From positions 1,036,001 to 1,100,000 of the forward strand of contig NZ_AP019697.1 in the NCBI RefSeq assembly GCF_007164725.1: 64,000 bases of DNA. The letters run 5' to 3'. Positions 17,643 to 26,196 of this stretch are shown one piece after another. Every line of letters starts with the position of its first letter. Positions within the stretch are counted from its first letter, which is position 1. A program made the translations under genes and the position numbers. The DNA comes from Dialister hominis. GTDB lineage: Bacteria > Bacillota > Negativicutes > Veillonellales > Dialisteraceae. The notes below the pieces were generated by a model. The model was not told the DNA's origin. It ran no database searches and worked only from the letters and a program-made list of their open reading frames with translations.

Positions 17643-18457
17643 AGAAAAGTAACTATCGCCCACGGTATTTGGCCGTAGATGAGTTCGCTATCCATAAGGG
17701 CCATCGCTATGCCACCTGCGTTATGGATTTGGAAACGGGATTCATCTTGTGGGCCGGCCTGGGCCGCTCCATGGCAGATTTTGAGCACTTCTTTAAGAGC
17801 ATTGACCTTTCGCTTCTTTCCAGGCTAAAAGCGGTGGCCATGGATATGAACGCATCCTTTAACAGGCTGTTCCAGAAATATTGTCCGAAGGTCCCCATCG
17901 TTTATGACCGGTACCATATGCAGGCACAGTTTGGGCGTGATGTTATGGGAGCCGTGCGCCTGGAGGAAGCACAAAAGCATAGGCAGGAAGCAGAAGCATT
18001 AAAGGAATATACGAAAGAAACTAATAATCCAGAGCTCCAGAAGATGGCCAGGGAAAAGAGCCATGAAGAAAGGAAGCTTTATACCGAATTAAAGAAATCC
18101 CGATGGATACTGTTAAAGAAGGACGACCACCTGAATGAAAGGCAGAAAACTCATCTGTTGGATATCCTGAGCGAGCATAGGGATTTGGCGATTTGTTATG
18201 CCATGAAGCAGGAGATGACTCGTCTGTTCACATTGACTGACTATGAAGAAGCTCTCGCCGGATGGACAAAATGGATTCAGGCTGGACTGGCTGCTCATGC
18301 CCTGTATCCTATCAATACGGGGAAGCCTGAAGGATTCAATAATAAGATCAAGGTACTAAAAAGAATCGGATATGGGTACCGAAACATGGATTATTTCTTT
18401 ACCCTTATCCGATTCCATTCTTTACCTAAAAATTATTCATCCCCCAAATTTCCGTGA
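17630..18457 (+). pseudogene. ISL3 transposase catalytic domain, copy 1, with 63-bp deletion
   Basis: The frame opens after a TGA at 17627-17629 and reads LKKSNYRPRYLAVDEFAIHKGH, the start of the ISL3 DDE catalytic domain, with DMNASFNRLFQKYCP and VYDRYHMQAQF motifs. Compared with copy 2 it lacks 21 residues between WIQAGL and AAHALYPINTGK, just before the usual GFNNKIK region that carries the last catalytic glutamate. It is therefore unlikely to be active. Confidence 0.8.
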
Positions 18458-18732
18458 AGAGCCATTATTTTTGTGATGTATTTCCTTAAATTATAGCCAA
18501 GTGCTACCAGGTATAACTCGGCTTTTACAGAATCTATCCTTTTTCTGACGATTCTTTTGTACCATCTGTCATGTTTCATGATTCCAAAAGTTCCTTCAGC
18601 CTGGATTGACCGGTTCATTCTTAGCAGGGCTCCATGGATGCTTTCCAGATTATCCTGAACCTCCTGGTACATGTTATTCCGTTCTCTGCTCAATGAGATT
18701 CTTCTGTTCTTCGGGGTCTTTTTACATTGCTC

Positions 18733-20028
18733 TCATTGCTCTGCCAGCGGGCATCCTTGGCAGTCTTCGCATTCAAATACTTCCTCCTGCCTGCCGTATA
18801 AGTTCCCTCTGACCAGATGTCTATAGATAAATTTGAAAGCCCTGTCATTTGGACAACGGATGGTTCCATTCTCATCAACTCTAAAGTTTATTGGCCGAAA
18901 CGGATTGGTATGGTATTTCTTGTCTTTCGTTTCTTTCTTGTACATGGGGAATTTCATATACTTTTCCATACCGTGCTGCTCGCAATAGATGTAATTGTTG
19001 AAAGATCCATATCCTGCATCTGCCACAGGATACTTAGGATAAGCCCCATAGACTTCGTGGAATTCCTCCATCAGCGGTACGAAGCAATCCATATCTGAAC
19101 AATACTGGTTAACATCAATTACGGCAATAAATTCATCGGCAACACCTATTTGGACATTGTATGCAGGCAGAAGCTGATCATTTCCCATGTAGTCCGACTT
19201 GATTCGCATGAATGTTGCATCCGTATCGGTCTTCGAGTAACTGTTTCTGGAAGTACCGCATATCTGTATCTTCTCAACATATTCTTCAAGTTTTGATGTA
19301 TATGCCTTAAGCTGCTCATACTTGCGTTGATGATCGGACTTGCGATGCCCGCTTCCATGAACAAAGGCCGTCTCATCAATCTGCCAGATTTCTTTTAATT
19401 TATCCAATACCAGACGCAGATAGTCCGGAGCGTATTCTGTATTGATGTTTACACTCATATGGTCATACTTAAGATCATCATTGAGTAACTCAAAAAGGCT
19501 GGTAATCTTGGCAAAAAGCTTGTAGCGGGATTTTTCAGCGGATTTCTTCCATACCCAGCTGTATTTATTTGCGTTCGCTTCAAACTTGGAACCGTCAATA
19601 TATATATGCTGCAAATCCACGTTGAGTTTGCCGCAGAGTTCTTTCGTAATTGAATAAAAGATATCCTTGAGAGAATACTTAAGAAAGCCCTTCACGAAAT
19701 GACAGAATGTCCGATAGGATGGGGCTTCATAATTCATCAGGTACATATATCTGATGTTAACCCTGCAATTATCTTCAAGTTTTCTAAAAGAGCAATATCC
19801 TTCTTCTGCGAAACCATAGATGATCGTTTTCAGCATGTTGACGGGATTATACCTGGGTCTGCCAGCGCCACGCGTCGGTATGTAACGAAGGTACTTTTTA
19901 AGATCGATTTCCTCCATAAATCTGTCATACATTAAAACAGGATCATCGACATTGAGAATCTCAGAGGGAAACATTGGCAAAATGCCTTGTTCTGCGGTAA
20001 AATGATTGCTAGTGTTGTTATTTTTCAT
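18733..20028 (-). pseudogene. IS1182-family transposase, main part with premature stop
   Basis: The 431-residue frame holds the N-terminal domain (NHFTAEQGILPMFPSEILN), RPRYNPVNMLKTIIYGF, the IYIDGSKFEANANKY catalytic segment, AYNVQIGVADEFI and VADAGYGSFNNY, then the CEDCQGCPLAEQ cysteine motif. It stops at a TGA created inside a near-perfect 9-base tandem duplication (GAGCAATGA then GAGCAATGT). The rest of the protein follows in the same frame, so the copy is dead twice over: by this stop and by the ISL3 insertion. Confidence 0.85.
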
Positions 20029-20050
20029 TGCAAAAAAATTATAACACGAA

Positions 20051-20093
20051 AGGCTCTGCCCCGGACCAAATGATCCGGGGCAGAGCCTTTTTT
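20051..20093. terminator. Strong terminator inside IS1182, ahead of its transposase
   Basis: A perfect 14-bp stem (GGCTCTGCCCCGGA at 20052-20065 with its complement at 20074-20087) ends in a T-run on the plus strand and has a short A-run on the other side. It lies between the IS end and the transposase start, so it may block transcription from outside as in other insertion sequences. Confidence 0.75.
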
Positions 20094-20152
20094 ATTGGGA
20101 TGAATTTTGTCACATCCCCCTAAAAATACGTTCATCTCAAAATATTCATTTT

Positions 20153-21094
20153 TTAAAAAGGAACTGTTATTGAATCTTTTGTGAGATTTCTGCAGGTGTT
20201 AAAATCGACATTCCGAAGAGCCTCAGAAGCAGACATCCTGCACTTGTGACCGGTTTCCCCCGCCAGATACAGTAAGAATCCTATGATTTCTTCTGCTGTA
20301 GTACCACTTTCTCTTAACTCTTTAACCGAAATCCCATGCTGCCTTTTAGAAAGACGGATTCCCTGCTGATCGACTAAAAGCGGCAGGTGTGCATATGCCG
20401 GAGGAGTGTATCCCATTTTACGCATCAATAGGATTTGGTAAAAAGTGGAATCCATTAAATCGTTTCCCCGAAACACATGAGTGATTCCCATGGCGCCATC
20501 ATCTTGTGAAACAGCAAGCTGATACGCAAACATCCCGTCAGCTCTTTTTACGACAAAATCATCAAAGCCGGCTCTTAAATGTTTTGACTGCTTTCCTTTC
20601 AGCAGATCCGTAAATTCTATCCTGCAATCGTCCACCTTAAATCTGAGTGAAGGAGCCTTTGTCTGGACGGCTCTCTCCTGTTCTGTCAGATTTCGGCAAT
20701 GGCCGTCATACGAGGATACTGCCTCATTAGCATGCGGTGCTGAACTGATTGCGTGAAGCCTTGCACGGGAGCAGAAGCAAGGGTACAACTCCCCCTGCTT
20801 CAGAAGGTCCCTGCAGGTTTCCTCGTAGAGATGTGTACGCTGGCTCTGTATCGTATCTCCATAAGAGAAGCTATGGCCAGGGCCCTCATCAAAATCCAGT
20901 CCCAGCCAGGAAAGATCGTCTAAAATTCCTTGTATATAGGACGGCTTGCTTCTTTGCTTATCTATATCTTCAATCCTTAAAACAATTTTGCCCTTATTCT
21001 GCCGGGTCCACAACCAGTTCAAGAGTGCGATCCAGATATTTCCCAGATGCATGAAACCGGTCGGGCTCGGAGCAAATCTCGTTCTTACCTGCAT
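20153..21094 (-). CDS. gluQ: Glutamyl-Q tRNA(Asp) synthetase
   Basis: GluQ-RS is a truncated glutamyl-tRNA synthetase that puts glutamate on queuosine 34 of tRNA-Asp. The start MQVRTRFAPSPTGFMHLGN has the HIGH-like motif; FCSRARL with a later YDGHCR gives the zinc-binding cysteines; SKRQHG stands for KMSKS. The anticodon-binding domain of GltX is missing, as expected. I start it at ATG 21094, five bases after the M16 peptidase stop; the frame runs upstream to 21160 but that would overlap the neighbour by 62 bases. Confidence 0.88.
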   Translation of the reverse strand: MQVRTRFAPSPTGFMHLGNIWIALLNWLWTRQNKGKIVLRIEDIDKQRSKPSYIQGILDDLSWLGLDFDEGPGHSFSYGDTIQSQRTHLYEETCRDLLKQGELYPCFCSRARLHAISSAPHANEAVSSYDGHCRNLTEQERAVQTKAPSLRFKVDDCRIEFTDLLKGKQSKHLRAGFDDFVVKRADGMFAYQLAVSQDDGAMGITHVFRGNDLMDSTFYQILLMRKMGYTPPAYAHLPLLVDQQGIRLSKRQHGISVKELRESGTTAEEIIGFLLYLAGETGHKCRMSASEALRNVDFNTCRNLTKDSITVPF

Positions 21095-21098
21095 ATGA

Positions 21099-24026
21099 TC
21101 AGTCTGGAAGGGACAGGATTTTATCAAATACATCTGCATCCTGATGAATCTTTTCTTCATTTCCCATTACGCAGATACTGGAGTGATCAATAACGCTCTG
21201 AAGCAAAGGCGCAAGTTTCCTGATATCTTCTACTGTGCAGTTGACGATTTCATCATTGACTTTTCTGCGGTTTTCAACAGAATTGCCATTCAAATAATGA
21301 AGCATTGCGCGTTCGCCCTTCATTGACGGGGTAAGCTGTATTTCATCTGCAGCCATCGTGCCAATTACGTATTTTGTCATTTCCCTGTCTGATAATTCGA
21401 GCGTGCGGATATATTCAGGAAGGTTCTTGTATGTTTCAAGGGTCTGTTTTAAATTCGGATCTCTGTAAGAACATAAAATCGCAGTACCATCACTTAAAAA
21501 CTGGGTAAATGCACCATATGCTCCGCCCTGGACGCGAACCTTCTTCCATAAATATTCATAGCGCAGAATGGTTTCCATAACCCGGAGAGCGCCAGTATAA
21601 TTGAACCCGTATTTGCGGAAATCTCCGCCTTCGCCAACATACTGGACTTTTCCGGAAGTTAAGAATGCCTCGTTCTTGTTTCCTTCGGCAAAATCAAAGG
21701 TGTGCTTCTGATAAACATTTCCATCCGGAAGATCATCGGCAATTTCATATAAATGATCCTTGACCGCGCTTACCTCGCCGGACTCTCCAATCGTTTCTAT
21801 AAACAGATTTGATTTTGCAAAAATAATCTTTGCAACTTCTGCCAGCCTGCGGACAATCTCATCAGAATTTGCATCAAAATCGCGAACCAGGTCTGACAGG
21901 AAATAGTAGTAACTCAATGCAAGCTGTTCGGCAAATGCACCGGCTTTAGAGAAATAAGAAGAAAGTCTTGTCATAACCAGTGAGCTTCCACGGCTGAACA
22001 CGCTCATATCCCATTCCGATTTTTCCTGAAGAAGAATCTCTCTCAATCTTGCGGTATCTTCGAAAGAAGTATGGCAGAGAACTTCACCAATGAGTCCCAT
22101 CAGCTTGTCGACATTCGATGTCAGAGCTTTTCCCCGGATGGCAAAAACAGGGGTATAATCTGCGGAATTATCATACCTGCTGTATGCACTGACATTGAAC
22201 CCAAGTCCTCCGGTATAAGCATTGGACAGTCTGGATAATTCAGCATAGCTATGTTTATCAGTATTCATGCTGCATAATATCGACGTCAGTAGATTAGCAT
22301 ACGGAATATCTTCTTCCTTCAATCCGTACAGTGTAAAGAAGATATTCAAATAAGTGATACCCATTGTGTTGACTTCATAATGGAAATGACGGATACCATT
22401 CAGGTCTTCTTCAATAAGGCTGTCATCTTCGATTTCACGTTTAAGGTCTTTTCTTGAAAGAAGCGGAATTGTCTTTAAAGCTCCTTCCGTTTCCATCGAA
22501 GCCTGTCTTTCCTTCAGGGCTTTTGTCGATTCGACGATTTCTTCAAGCTGTTCGTGGGAGAGAGAGCTCTTGAAGGCAGCCAGTTTCTCTGCTGTCTCCT
22601 TATTTTTCTTTTCTGTCAGACCACGTTCAGGTTTCATTGTAATCAGTACCTGGTGCGTGTTCTTGATAACGTATTTTAAAAGCAGATTTTCAAAATATCC
22701 TTTATCCAGATTATTTCTAAGTTCCTTGATATCATCAATGTACTTAAGAGCCTGCATGGGGTCTCTGTCATACAGCCAGAGATCCATTGCTCTCACTCCA
22801 TACAGAAGTCCTTTCGGTTTTCCCTGGAAATCATTCTCACGCAGGATGAACTCTGTGCGGTTGAGTGCTGCTTCAAGCATATTCCTGTCAATTCCATCAA
22901 GGGCAAGATTCCTTAAGACAAGATCGACAGTTGAAATAAACTTCTCTCTCTTATCAATTTCTGAACCAGTTACTTCGATTGTCCATACCGGCTGTTTATA
23001 GCTGTCTCCATACGCACTAGATACATCATTCCCGATTCCTGCGTCCAAAACTGCTTTCTTTAATGGAGCTCCATCCATATCTACCAGAACATAGCTCAGG
23101 ATTTTGAATGCGAGAGACTCTTCCGTAGTTATATGGTCATTAAGTGCAATATATAATGCATGAATAGTCTTCTTCTCAAGGCTTTCATTTTCAGAAATGC
23201 CGAATGGCGCCTCAACAATCTTTCTTTTCGGAAGCGGGGATTGAGTTTTGACAGCGGAATAGACATTCCTTGCGTCAAAATGGCTCAGATATTCCTGGTC
23301 GATGAATTTCAGTGTCTCATCGATATCCATGTCGCCATAAAGATAAATATAGCTGTTGGATGGATGATAGAATCTGCGATGGAATTCACTGAACTCCCTG
23401 AATGATAATGTAGGAATGACTTCAGGATCCCCGCCGGATTCTACTCCGTATGTCGTATCGGGAAACAGTTCCTCCATCGCCTTGTCTTCCATGATTGCTT
23501 CCGGAGATGAAAGAGCGCCCTTCATTTCATTATAAACAACGCCATTATAGGTCAACGGCGCATCCACATTATCCAATTCGTAATGCCAGCCTTCCTGCAT
23601 AAGGATCTGAGGATTTTTAAGGCAGTCCGGATAGAAAACGGCATCCAGATAAACGTCCATAAGGTTATGGAAATCCTTATCATTTCTGCTGGCGATCGGG
23701 TACATCGTTTTATCCGGCCAGGTTATAGCATTTAAAAATGTATTTAAAGATCCCTTAGCCAGTTCTACGAATGGTTCCTTAAGAGGAAACTTTCTGGAAC
23801 CGCAGAGTGTAGAGTGTTCCATGATATGCGGAGTTCCCTTGGAATTATCCGGTGTCGTGCGGAAGCTGATAAAGAAAACCTTATTATCATCGTTATTTGC
23901 GAGATAGAGAAGTCTGGCTCCGCTCTTCTCATGCTGCATCAAATATGCATCGGAATCCACTTCCTGTATATGTGATAGATTTGTAACACGGAAGCCGTGT
24001 ATTATATCTCCATTATTGAATTTCAT
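21099..24026 (-). CDS. M16C metallopeptidase, PreP-like (insulinase family)
   Basis: A 975-residue member of the presequence protease group, which degrades short unstructured peptides in a closed chamber. The inverted zinc motif HIMEH is at residues 67-71 (H67, H71 ligands; E70 catalytic), followed by the typical GSRKFPLKEPFVELAKGSL and the distal YNEMKGALSSPE zinc glutamate. Four M16 domains are expected at this length. There is no signal peptide, so it should act in the cytosol. The ATG at 24026 has a good AAGGAGAG site. Confidence 0.92.
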   Translation of the reverse strand: MKFNNGDIIHGFRVTNLSHIQEVDSDAYLMQHEKSGARLLYLANNDDNKVFFISFRTTPDNSKGTPHIMEHSTLCGSRKFPLKEPFVELAKGSLNTFLNAITWPDKTMYPIASRNDKDFHNLMDVYLDAVFYPDCLKNPQILMQEGWHYELDNVDAPLTYNGVVYNEMKGALSSPEAIMEDKAMEELFPDTTYGVESGGDPEVIPTLSFREFSEFHRRFYHPSNSYIYLYGDMDIDETLKFIDQEYLSHFDARNVYSAVKTQSPLPKRKIVEAPFGISENESLEKKTIHALYIALNDHITTEESLAFKILSYVLVDMDGAPLKKAVLDAGIGNDVSSAYGDSYKQPVWTIEVTGSEIDKREKFISTVDLVLRNLALDGIDRNMLEAALNRTEFILRENDFQGKPKGLLYGVRAMDLWLYDRDPMQALKYIDDIKELRNNLDKGYFENLLLKYVIKNTHQVLITMKPERGLTEKKNKETAEKLAAFKSSLSHEQLEEIVESTKALKERQASMETEGALKTIPLLSRKDLKREIEDDSLIEEDLNGIRHFHYEVNTMGITYLNIFFTLYGLKEEDIPYANLLTSILCSMNTDKHSYAELSRLSNAYTGGLGFNVSAYSRYDNSADYTPVFAIRGKALTSNVDKLMGLIGEVLCHTSFEDTARLREILLQEKSEWDMSVFSRGSSLVMTRLSSYFSKAGAFAEQLALSYYYFLSDLVRDFDANSDEIVRRLAEVAKIIFAKSNLFIETIGESGEVSAVKDHLYEIADDLPDGNVYQKHTFDFAEGNKNEAFLTSGKVQYVGEGGDFRKYGFNYTGALRVMETILRYEYLWKKVRVQGGAYGAFTQFLSDGTAILCSYRDPNLKQTLETYKNLPEYIRTLELSDREMTKYVIGTMAADEIQLTPSMKGERAMLHYLNGNSVENRRKVNDEIVNCTVEDIRKLAPLLQSVIDHSSICVMGNEEKIHQDADVFDKILSLPD

Positions 24027-24099
24027 AGGCCTCTCCTTTAATCAAAAATTTATAAATATCGTATTTAAAAGCAAATCATTGGAATAGATTCATAAATAG

Positions 24100-24129
24100 A
24101 AAAAGCGCAGGGACGAGACCTGTGCTTTT
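24100..24129 (-). terminator. Terminator after lysC
   Basis: On the minus strand AAAAGCACAGG pairs with CCTGCGCTTTT around a short loop, followed by a T-run. It lies 18 bases after the lysC stop and separates it from the M16 peptidase gene. Confidence 0.75.
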
Positions 24130-24147
24130 GTCTATTAATGGAACAGT

Positions 24148-25380
24148 TTATCTGCCTTCTCCTGCCGTGAAGAATTCATCATGAATAGCCTGTACTGCTT
24201 TATCGAGATCCTTACGCAAAATAAGGCAGGAAATACTGATTTCTGAAGTACTTACAATATCAATATTGACACCTGCACGGCCCAAAGCGCCAAACATGCG
24301 GGCAGCGACACCCGGGCGGCCGAGCATTCCGGCACCAACAACGGATACCTTTGCTGTATCATCATCATAAATCACTTCTTCGACTTTTCCTTCATCTCTC
24401 ATTGCATCCAAAACTCTCTTTGCATCAGAGAGATCGGCGTCGTCAATTGTGAAAATGATATCCGTTTTATCATCGTTAGAATTTCTGACACTTTGAACAA
24501 TCATATCTACGGTGATATTGTTTTCAGCCAGTACAGAGAAAATTTTGTAAGCAACTCCTGGAATATTTCTTAATCCAAGAACAGCAATTCTTGCAGCATG
24601 AGCGTCTTGTGCTACGCCTCTTACGGTGTCATCTCTGGTTTCCATTGTACATACCTCCCGAATTATGGTGCCTTCTTCATCTGTGAACGTAGACCTTACA
24701 TGGATCGGAATATGGTACTTCATTCCCAGTTCTACGCTTCTTGGCTGCATGACTCCGGCGCCAAGCCTTGCCATTTCAAGCATCTCAGTATTGGTAATTT
24801 CTTTCATTTTTATAGTTCCGGTTACATGTCTCGGATCAGCAGAGTATACACCGTCAACATCTGTGAAAATCTCGCACATATCGGCATGCATGGCTCCGGC
24901 GAGCGCAACGGCAGTAGCATCACTTCCGCCTCTGCCTAATGTAGCGATATCACCGTTTGGCATCATTCCCTGGAATCCTGCGACAATCACTATATTGCCG
25001 GCTTCCAGTTCCTTAAACACCCTGTCCGGTTTAACGTCGTCAATTGTAGCTTTTCCATAACCGCCGCCTGCAACTATGCCTGCCTGCGGGCCAGTTAAGG
25101 AAATAGCTGGAACCCCGAGTTTCTTAAATGTCATTGCCATTAATGCAATTGACACTTGTTCACCTGTAGAGAGAAGCATATCCCGTTCTCTGGCATAGTT
25201 CACATCAGAAACCTTTGCTGCCAAATCTAATAAGTCATCCGTGCTGTCACCCATAGCAGAAACAACAATAACGATTTTATCACCAGGTTTCCTATCACGA
25301 AGCACACGATTTGCTATATTAAGCATTTTTTCCGGAGTCGCGACTGAACTTCCGCCGAATTTCTTTACATAAAGTGCCAT
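24148..25380 (-). CDS. lysC: Aspartate kinase
   Basis: Aspartokinase phosphorylates aspartate at the entry to lysine, diaminopimelate, threonine and methionine synthesis. The 410-residue protein starts MALYVKKFGGSSVATPEKM, has VVSAMGDSTDDL and the ATLGRGGSDATAVALA catalytic loop, and ends in two ACT domains that bind allosteric amino acids (AVLGLRNIPGVAYKIFSVLAEN and VVGAGMLGRPGVAARMF regions). I use the ATG at 25380, six bases after GAGGG; the ATG at 25386 abuts that site. It likely feeds diaminopimelate to the MurE step. Confidence 0.96.
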   Translation of the reverse strand: MALYVKKFGGSSVATPEKMLNIANRVLRDRKPGDKIVIVVSAMGDSTDDLLDLAAKVSDVNYARERDMLLSTGEQVSIALMAMTFKKLGVPAISLTGPQAGIVAGGGYGKATIDDVKPDRVFKELEAGNIVIVAGFQGMMPNGDIATLGRGGSDATAVALAGAMHADMCEIFTDVDGVYSADPRHVTGTIKMKEITNTEMLEMARLGAGVMQPRSVELGMKYHIPIHVRSTFTDEEGTIIREVCTMETRDDTVRGVAQDAHAARIAVLGLRNIPGVAYKIFSVLAENNITVDMIVQSVRNSNDDKTDIIFTIDDADLSDAKRVLDAMRDEGKVEEVIYDDDTAKVSVVGAGMLGRPGVAARMFGALGRAGVNIDIVSTSEISISCLILRKDLDKAVQAIHDEFFTAGEGR

Positions 25381-25424
25381 ATACATCCCTCATTGAATAA
25401 ACAAATGTACCTACAACTTACAAA

Positions 25425-25453
25425 ATTTTATCATGCCAGTACAAACATGTAAA
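25425..25453 (-). promoter_or_regulatory. Candidate sigma-A promoter for lysC
   Basis: TTTACA (25448-25453) and TAAAAT (25425-25430) are 17 bases apart on the minus strand. The leader to the lysC ATG would be only about 40 bases, too short for a lysine riboswitch, and no L-box features are visible. Confidence 0.55.
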
Positions 25454-25510
25454 GAAGATAACTGATATTGCCCGCCTTCACTGTATCAGCTTAAAATCCG
25501 CAACGTTTAT

Positions 25511-25566
25511 ATTACGAGCTTTTTATTATTTCATGATTACGAGCTTTTTATTATTTCATGATTACG
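25511..25566. repeat. 25-bp tandem repeat, 2.2 copies
   Basis: Two perfect copies of a 25-bp unit beginning ATTACGAGC occupy 25511-25535 and 25536-25560, and a third starts (ATTACG). They lie in the gap between the cobO end and the lysC promoter. No function is evident. Confidence 0.85.
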
Positions 25567-25588
25567 GATACTTATATTGCAGAAGGAT

Positions 25589-26137
25589 TTAGAATTCAAT
25601 TCCCTTCCGGGCCCGGATTCCTTTCTGGAACGCATGCTTAACCAAGGTCATTTCCGTAACGGTATCAGCAGCATCTATAAGTTTGGGCTCAGCATACCGT
25701 CCTGTAAGGATGACATTCAGACGCTCCGGTTTATTGTTTAATAATTCGAGAACTTCATCTACATTGAGCATTCCGAAATGGATTGCATAATTGATCTCAT
25801 CCAGAACAATCAAATCCCAATTGCCGCTTTCAAATTCCCGGCGCACCATGTCCCAGCCTTCCTTAGCCAAAGCCTTTTTCTTCTGGAAAGTCTCTTCATC
25901 CTCTTCCTGATTATGGAAGACAAATCCATCTCCCATCTGGCGTATTTCAATCCGCTGATCCAGCTTATTTAAAGCCTGGATGGCATTAAGCTCTCCATAC
26001 TTCCAGCCGCCTTTTATGAACTGGAGAATCAGAACTTTCTGTCCATCTCCCCATGCACGGATAGCAGTTCCCAGAGCGGCTGTCGTTTTCCCCTTGCCGT
26101 TCCCTGTATTAATAAGTATAAGGCCCTTGTTTTCCAT
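25589..26137 (-). CDS. cobO: Cob(I)yrinic acid a,c-diamide adenosyltransferase
   Basis: This 182-residue CobA/CobO/BtuR-type enzyme attaches the 5'-deoxyadenosyl group to the cobalt of corrinoids, the step that makes coenzyme B12. The P-loop NTGNGKGKTTAALG lies at residues 10-23 in the reversed orientation used by this family; LDEINYAIHFGMLNVDEVL and ILTGRYAEPKLIDAADTVTEM are further hallmarks. It has a clear GAGGAGA site. It is the last gene of the exbB-to-cobO run and can also serve salvage of imported corrinoids. Confidence 0.94.
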   Translation of the reverse strand: MENKGLILINTGNGKGKTTAALGTAIRAWGDGQKVLILQFIKGGWKYGELNAIQALNKLDQRIEIRQMGDGFVFHNQEEDEETFQKKKALAKEGWDMVRREFESGNWDLIVLDEINYAIHFGMLNVDEVLELLNNKPERLNVILTGRYAEPKLIDAADTVTEMTLVKHAFQKGIRARKGIEF

Positions 26138-26196
26138 ATATTCTCCTCTAAATTGACTATTATCAATTCTATATATTTTCGTACATGAACCAGCTT

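Larger units (their letters stand above)
17063..18463 (+). mobile_element. ISL3-family insertion sequence, copy 1 (deleted form)
   Basis: The 1401-bp element has inverted ends GGTTCTTCACGC (17063) and, on the other strand, GGCTCTTCACGG (18463). It is flanked by the perfect 8-bp direct repeat ATTATTTT (17055-17062 and 18464-18471), the AT-rich 8-bp duplication typical of ISL3. It lies inside the IS1182 transposase gene. Compared with copy 2 at 35556-37019 it lacks 63 bp within the transposase and has a few substitutions. The transposase frame is broken in both copies. Confidence 0.92.
17033..18732 (-). pseudogene. IS1182 transposase C-terminal part, split by ISL3
   Basis: After an in-frame TGA at 18733-18735 the same frame continues as the family's C-terminal region: MYQEVQDNLESIHGALLRMN, then SIQAEGTFGIMKHDRWYKR and LVALGYNLRKYI, the usual end of IS1182 transposases. 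ISL3 then interrupts it at 18463. Joining across the insertion gives NLRKYITKIMRIRIAA and a TAA at 17033-17035, showing where the coding sequence originally ended. Confidence 0.7.
16891..20118 (-). mobile_element. IS1182-family insertion sequence, interrupted by ISL3 copy 1
   Basis: The ends share an inverted repeat: GGGCTGTGACAAAAT at 16891 on the plus strand and GGGATGTGACAAAAT on the minus strand ending at 20118. Inside is a minus-strand IS1182-type transposase. Removing the ISL3 insertion (17063-18463) and one 8-bp duplicate restores a continuous transposase C-terminus and an element of about 1.8 kb, normal for the family. I could not read a clear target duplication for IS1182 itself; exact outer bases are uncertain by a few positions. 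Confidence 0.75.

Noticed and set aside
17627-17669. Programmed -1 frameshift in the ISL3 transposase
   Set aside because: The overlap window has no X-XXY-YYZ slippery heptamer and no clear downstream structure; a simple base loss explains it.
25387-25588. Lysine riboswitch upstream of lysC
   Set aside because: The promoter candidate leaves a leader of only about 40 bases and no L-box helices can be drawn.
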